64,000 bases of DNA from Populus alba (Eukaryota; Streptophyta; Magnoliopsida; Malpighiales; Salicaceae). The stretch covers positions 2,939,157 to 3,003,156 of the forward strand of contig NC_133301.1 in the NCBI RefSeq assembly GCF_005239225.2. The letters run 5' to 3'. The number at the start of each line of letters is the position of its first letter. The first letter of the stretch is position 1. The notes beneath the pieces are model-generated. The model was not told where the DNA came from. It did not search any database and worked only from the letters and a program-made list of their open reading frames with translations. The position numbers and the translations under genes are program-made. This document shows, in pieces, positions 61,626 to 64,000 of the stretch.

Positions 61626-61796
61626 GTAACGCGTCTTTGAAGGCTGAAATGGTTTGGGAAATTAAGAATGTTAGGCTCGGACAACTGCCGAAGCAGCAAA
61701 ACAAGTATTCCCTCTCGACACCCAGGTCGTTTAGGTTGGAGGAAAAGGCTTGTGAGGGTAAACCCGTCCAACATGACGAGATTAATGATGGAGGGT
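61626..61796. other. Short segment between two MITEs
   Basis: Moderately GC. It could be further PPR pseudogene sequence, but I could not align it to the DYW family with confidence. Confidence 0.3.
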
Positions 61797-62095
61797 ATAG
61801 TTTTAAGACCCGGTTTGATGGCCGGTCCTGTTCAAGACCAGGATTTTAGGTTCTAACAGGATTATTGGGTCGGCTTGCTCAATTTTTTTTTTAAAAAATC
61901 AAAACGATATTGTTTTAGTAAAAAAAATAAAAAAAATAAAAGTCAACAAGTTTGCGACCTAGTCTTGCCAAGTCAACCGGGTCGCCGGGTCAGTTGAGTT
62001 ACACCGGGTTTTTTCTTTATTTTTTCTTCAATCCAGCATGATTCTAGTCCTGGATCGGGTAAGTTCCAGATTGACTCATCGGGTTTCAAAACTAT
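61797..62095. mobile_element. Mutator-like MITE with 9-10 bp target duplication
   Basis: The ends are inverted: 'atagttttaagacccggttt' on the left and, on the minus strand, 'atagttttgaaacccgatg' on the right. The flanks are GATGGAGGGT (61787-61796) and GATTGAGGGT (62096-62105), one mismatch, which fits the 9-bp target duplication of MULEs. The interior holds the 'gtcaaccgggtcgccgggtcag' text of a dispersed plant repeat. Confidence 0.8.
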
Positions 62096-62105
62096 GATTG
62101 AGGGT

Positions 62106-62918
62106 CACCCGTCCAAGCATGGGTCCCACCCATTCCCATGGGTTGGGCATACCCTGGGGTGGGAGCTAGGTCACCCGGGGTGTGGATGTTGCCACCTGAG
62201 GTTATATGCTGTTTACTGGGCCTTAGGCCTGCTTGGTAAGTGAGGGCCTGCAGACTTGTCTCATGTGTGGGCCTATGGGCCAAGATTCAATCCCATCACT
62301 TCTCAAGGCCATGCAACGACCATAGGATCAAAGCTAGAAAACAACACCATGCATGATGCATGGTTGATCTTCTTGGCCGAGCTGGGCGCTTATAAGGCAA
62401 ATGTAGGCACATGAAAGACATTGGTTTGTGCTTGCAGAGTACATAGAGACTATTATTGTAAAGAATGTGAGAGGATAATAGAAAGTGTGGGACTGGGCAG
62501 AGAAGTAGGTGACATTCTTTTGAGGTTAGAGTACAGTGAATAATATCCTATCAATTATGTGATGGTACTGTCCAGCATTTATGTTGATGCATGCTACTGG
62601 AAAGAATGTGAAAGGATAATAGATTTGTTAAGTCAAAGAAGTTAAAGGAAGACGCAGGCTGGGTAGAGATTAACAAGGAGGCTCGCCTTTTCTATGGTAG
62701 AGATGATACACATCCTCACAGAGAAAATACATGATATCTTGAAGGAAATGGAGAAGAGGATGAAGGGGAGGGCTTTGAAGATGGAGGAAAGCTGATTCGT
62801 TTTTCTCTCTCAAAAACTCGAGAGATTGTGGGGATTTGTGGTGAGAGATGCAAATAATTTCACAGGGATGACCTATGCTCTCGCGGAGATTACTAATGAT
62901 TCTGTATTACAATCATCA
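62106..62918. other. Non-coding region with a GC-rich patch and short direct repeats
   Basis: Bases 62106-62400 are GC-rich and look like transposon or UTR-derived DNA; a 63-codon minus-strand frame there shows no similarity. The phrase 'aaagaatgtga.aggataatag' occurs at ~62459 and ~62603. Bases 62690-62820 are purine-rich. No gene is recognised. Confidence 0.35.
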
Positions 62919-63328
62919 GAGCATCTTCAATGGAAAATGCTATTTTAAAGAGGCAAATTGATAAAATAGCATTTTGAATAGTATAAATATAGCTTTTTTT
63001 ACCATGTATATTCCAATGGAAAAAAGCCATTTGAAAAGCCAATTTTATTAGAGTAGAATAAAGAAGTGTTTTATTTTTTTTTTAATGATTTTGATGTTAT
63101 TTTTTTTTTCCATATGGCTAGATTTAATTGGTTTATTTTTTTGTTGGCCCCACTTGATTAATTTTGGCTCCTTTGAGAGATACGTAGGAATAACATTTGT
63201 GGGAGAGAAAAAGCATTTTAGCATTTTGTTTGGCTTTCCTCTTGGAGTGTGCAAAACAAGCAAAGAAAAGCTAAAATATTAGTTTTTTATTTTTAGCCAT
63301 CCATTTAGCTTCTCCATTGGAGATGCTC
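62919..63328. mobile_element. MITE with GAGCATC(T)TC.ATGG ends
   Basis: 410 bp. The left end is 'gagcatcttcaatggaaaatg'; the inverted right end is 'gagcatctccaatggagaagc'. TCA flanks both sides (62916-62918 and 63329-63331). Such ends are known from widespread plant MITEs. Internal frames on both strands are by-products of the repeat. Confidence 0.85.
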
Positions 63329-63462
63329 TCATGCCTCCTACAATGGTTATGTGAAATTAACCCTTTGCAGCTAGGAGAGGGAAAGAGGATGGGATTTGTA
63401 ATAGACTTCATGGAGAGATGAGCAAGCTTGCTTACAACCTGGAATGAAGTGAAAAGGGGACC

Positions 63463-63563
63463 TTAATTCTTGAGGCTTAGCCTCCTCTCGCCTCCCCAGC
63501 TTCCACTGTCGAGCAAGGAATCTTCCGGTGTGCGAGCAACAGCAGCCGGTGAAGACTTGTAGC
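63463..63563 (-). CDS. Possible terminal exon of a gene running off the window
   Basis: The minus strand has an acceptor (ttttcag) at 63564 followed by an open frame of 33 codons to TAA: YKSSPAAVARTPEDSLLDSG, then SWGGERRLSLKN. It is less AT-rich than its surroundings and coding-like, but no upstream exon is identified before 64000 and I do not recognise the protein. Confidence 0.25.
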
Positions 63564-64000
63564 CTGAAAACATTGAATCAAGCAAAGAATAAGTAGAGAA
63601 TCAAGCCCACTACAGTTTCTGCTGTGCACTGTTTTTCTACCAAAACAAGTTTTGGATTTGATAAATCATCGTTTTTATACAATGAACAAAATCATAACCC
63701 TCAAAGATGAACTCTTCACCGACTGCTTGCTCGTTTCTCACTTTTACAGTGTTACATTCTACTTGTTAGCTTAGTATCATGAAGGACATGCTATCCAAAA
63801 TCTAGGTTCCACTCAATTGAGGGCAAACTTGTGAGAAAAATAAAAAAGGATTTTCATTAATTCAAATTGCACATATACATGAGGATACATGTAACTCATT
63901 AATTTAAAAAATAGATTTTCAATAAATAGATTTGAATTCTCCTATTTTATTGTTATTTTAGAACTATTGTGTTTTGGGATTTCTTAATATCATATTAAAA

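Noticed and set aside
62092..62283. 63-codon minus frame in GC-rich DNA
   Set aside because: Adjacent to MITEs, no similarity recognised, and the open frame is expected from base composition.
1..64000. tRNA or rRNA genes
   Set aside because: No cloverleaf-like segment with A/B box motifs or rRNA core sequence was noticed on reading. A tRNA scan would be decisive.

Overview
The window looks like nuclear DNA of a eudicot tree, most probably a Salicaceae species (Populus or Salix). The evidence is intron-containing genes with GT-AG splice sites, plant-only families (FLZ zinc finger, Shaker K+ channel KC1, PLS-class PPR), strongly AT-rich intergenic DNA full of MITEs, and proteins that read like poplar orthologues of Arabidopsis genes. 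The species call is inference. No tRNA, rRNA, CRISPR or bacterial-type operon was seen.

Layout. 1-6500: AT-rich repeats, a promoter-like GC-richer patch without a gene, and a small PPR fragment. 6797-8139 (-): FLZ zinc-finger protein with a 5' UTR intron. 8950-25900: about 17 kb with no supportable gene, holding two copies of a ~750 bp TIR element, a ~350 bp direct repeat, a degenerate minisatellite, TA microsatellites and one of two copies of a >1 kb dispersed repeat. 26756-27089 (+): frameshifted coiled-coil gene remnant, convergent with 27368-35051 (-), a 13-exon K+ channel subunit orthologous to Arabidopsis KC1/KAT3. 39600-44770: nested transposon block, with a decayed Gypsy element (-), a Copia relic inserted in its integrase region, a tandem duplication, a CACTA element and a MITE. 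44726-45466 (-): short exons of an unidentified gene. 50005-53740 (+): 11-exon DDT-domain protein. 56150-57293 (+): GET2/G1IP-type ER receptor. 58030-59673 (-): intronless MEF21-type PPR editing factor, head to head with a decayed PPR gene (59800-61403, +). 61407-63328: three MITEs with visible TIRs and target-site duplications.

The five intact genes do not form a pathway: a SnRK1/stress adaptor family member, a K+ channel modulator, a chromatin-remodelling accessory protein, a tail-anchored-protein receptor and a mitochondrial RNA editing factor. Splice structures were derived by eye by joining frames across GT-AG sites. For KC1, DDT, GET2 and FLZ the exon lengths sum to exact multiples of three.

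I found no convincing previously undescribed biological system. The most informative unusual structures are the nested Gypsy/Copia/CACTA locus, whose history can be read from target-site duplications, an 81-bp duplication inside one LTR and an 843-bp tandem duplication, and the repeat families that dominate the gene-free DNA.
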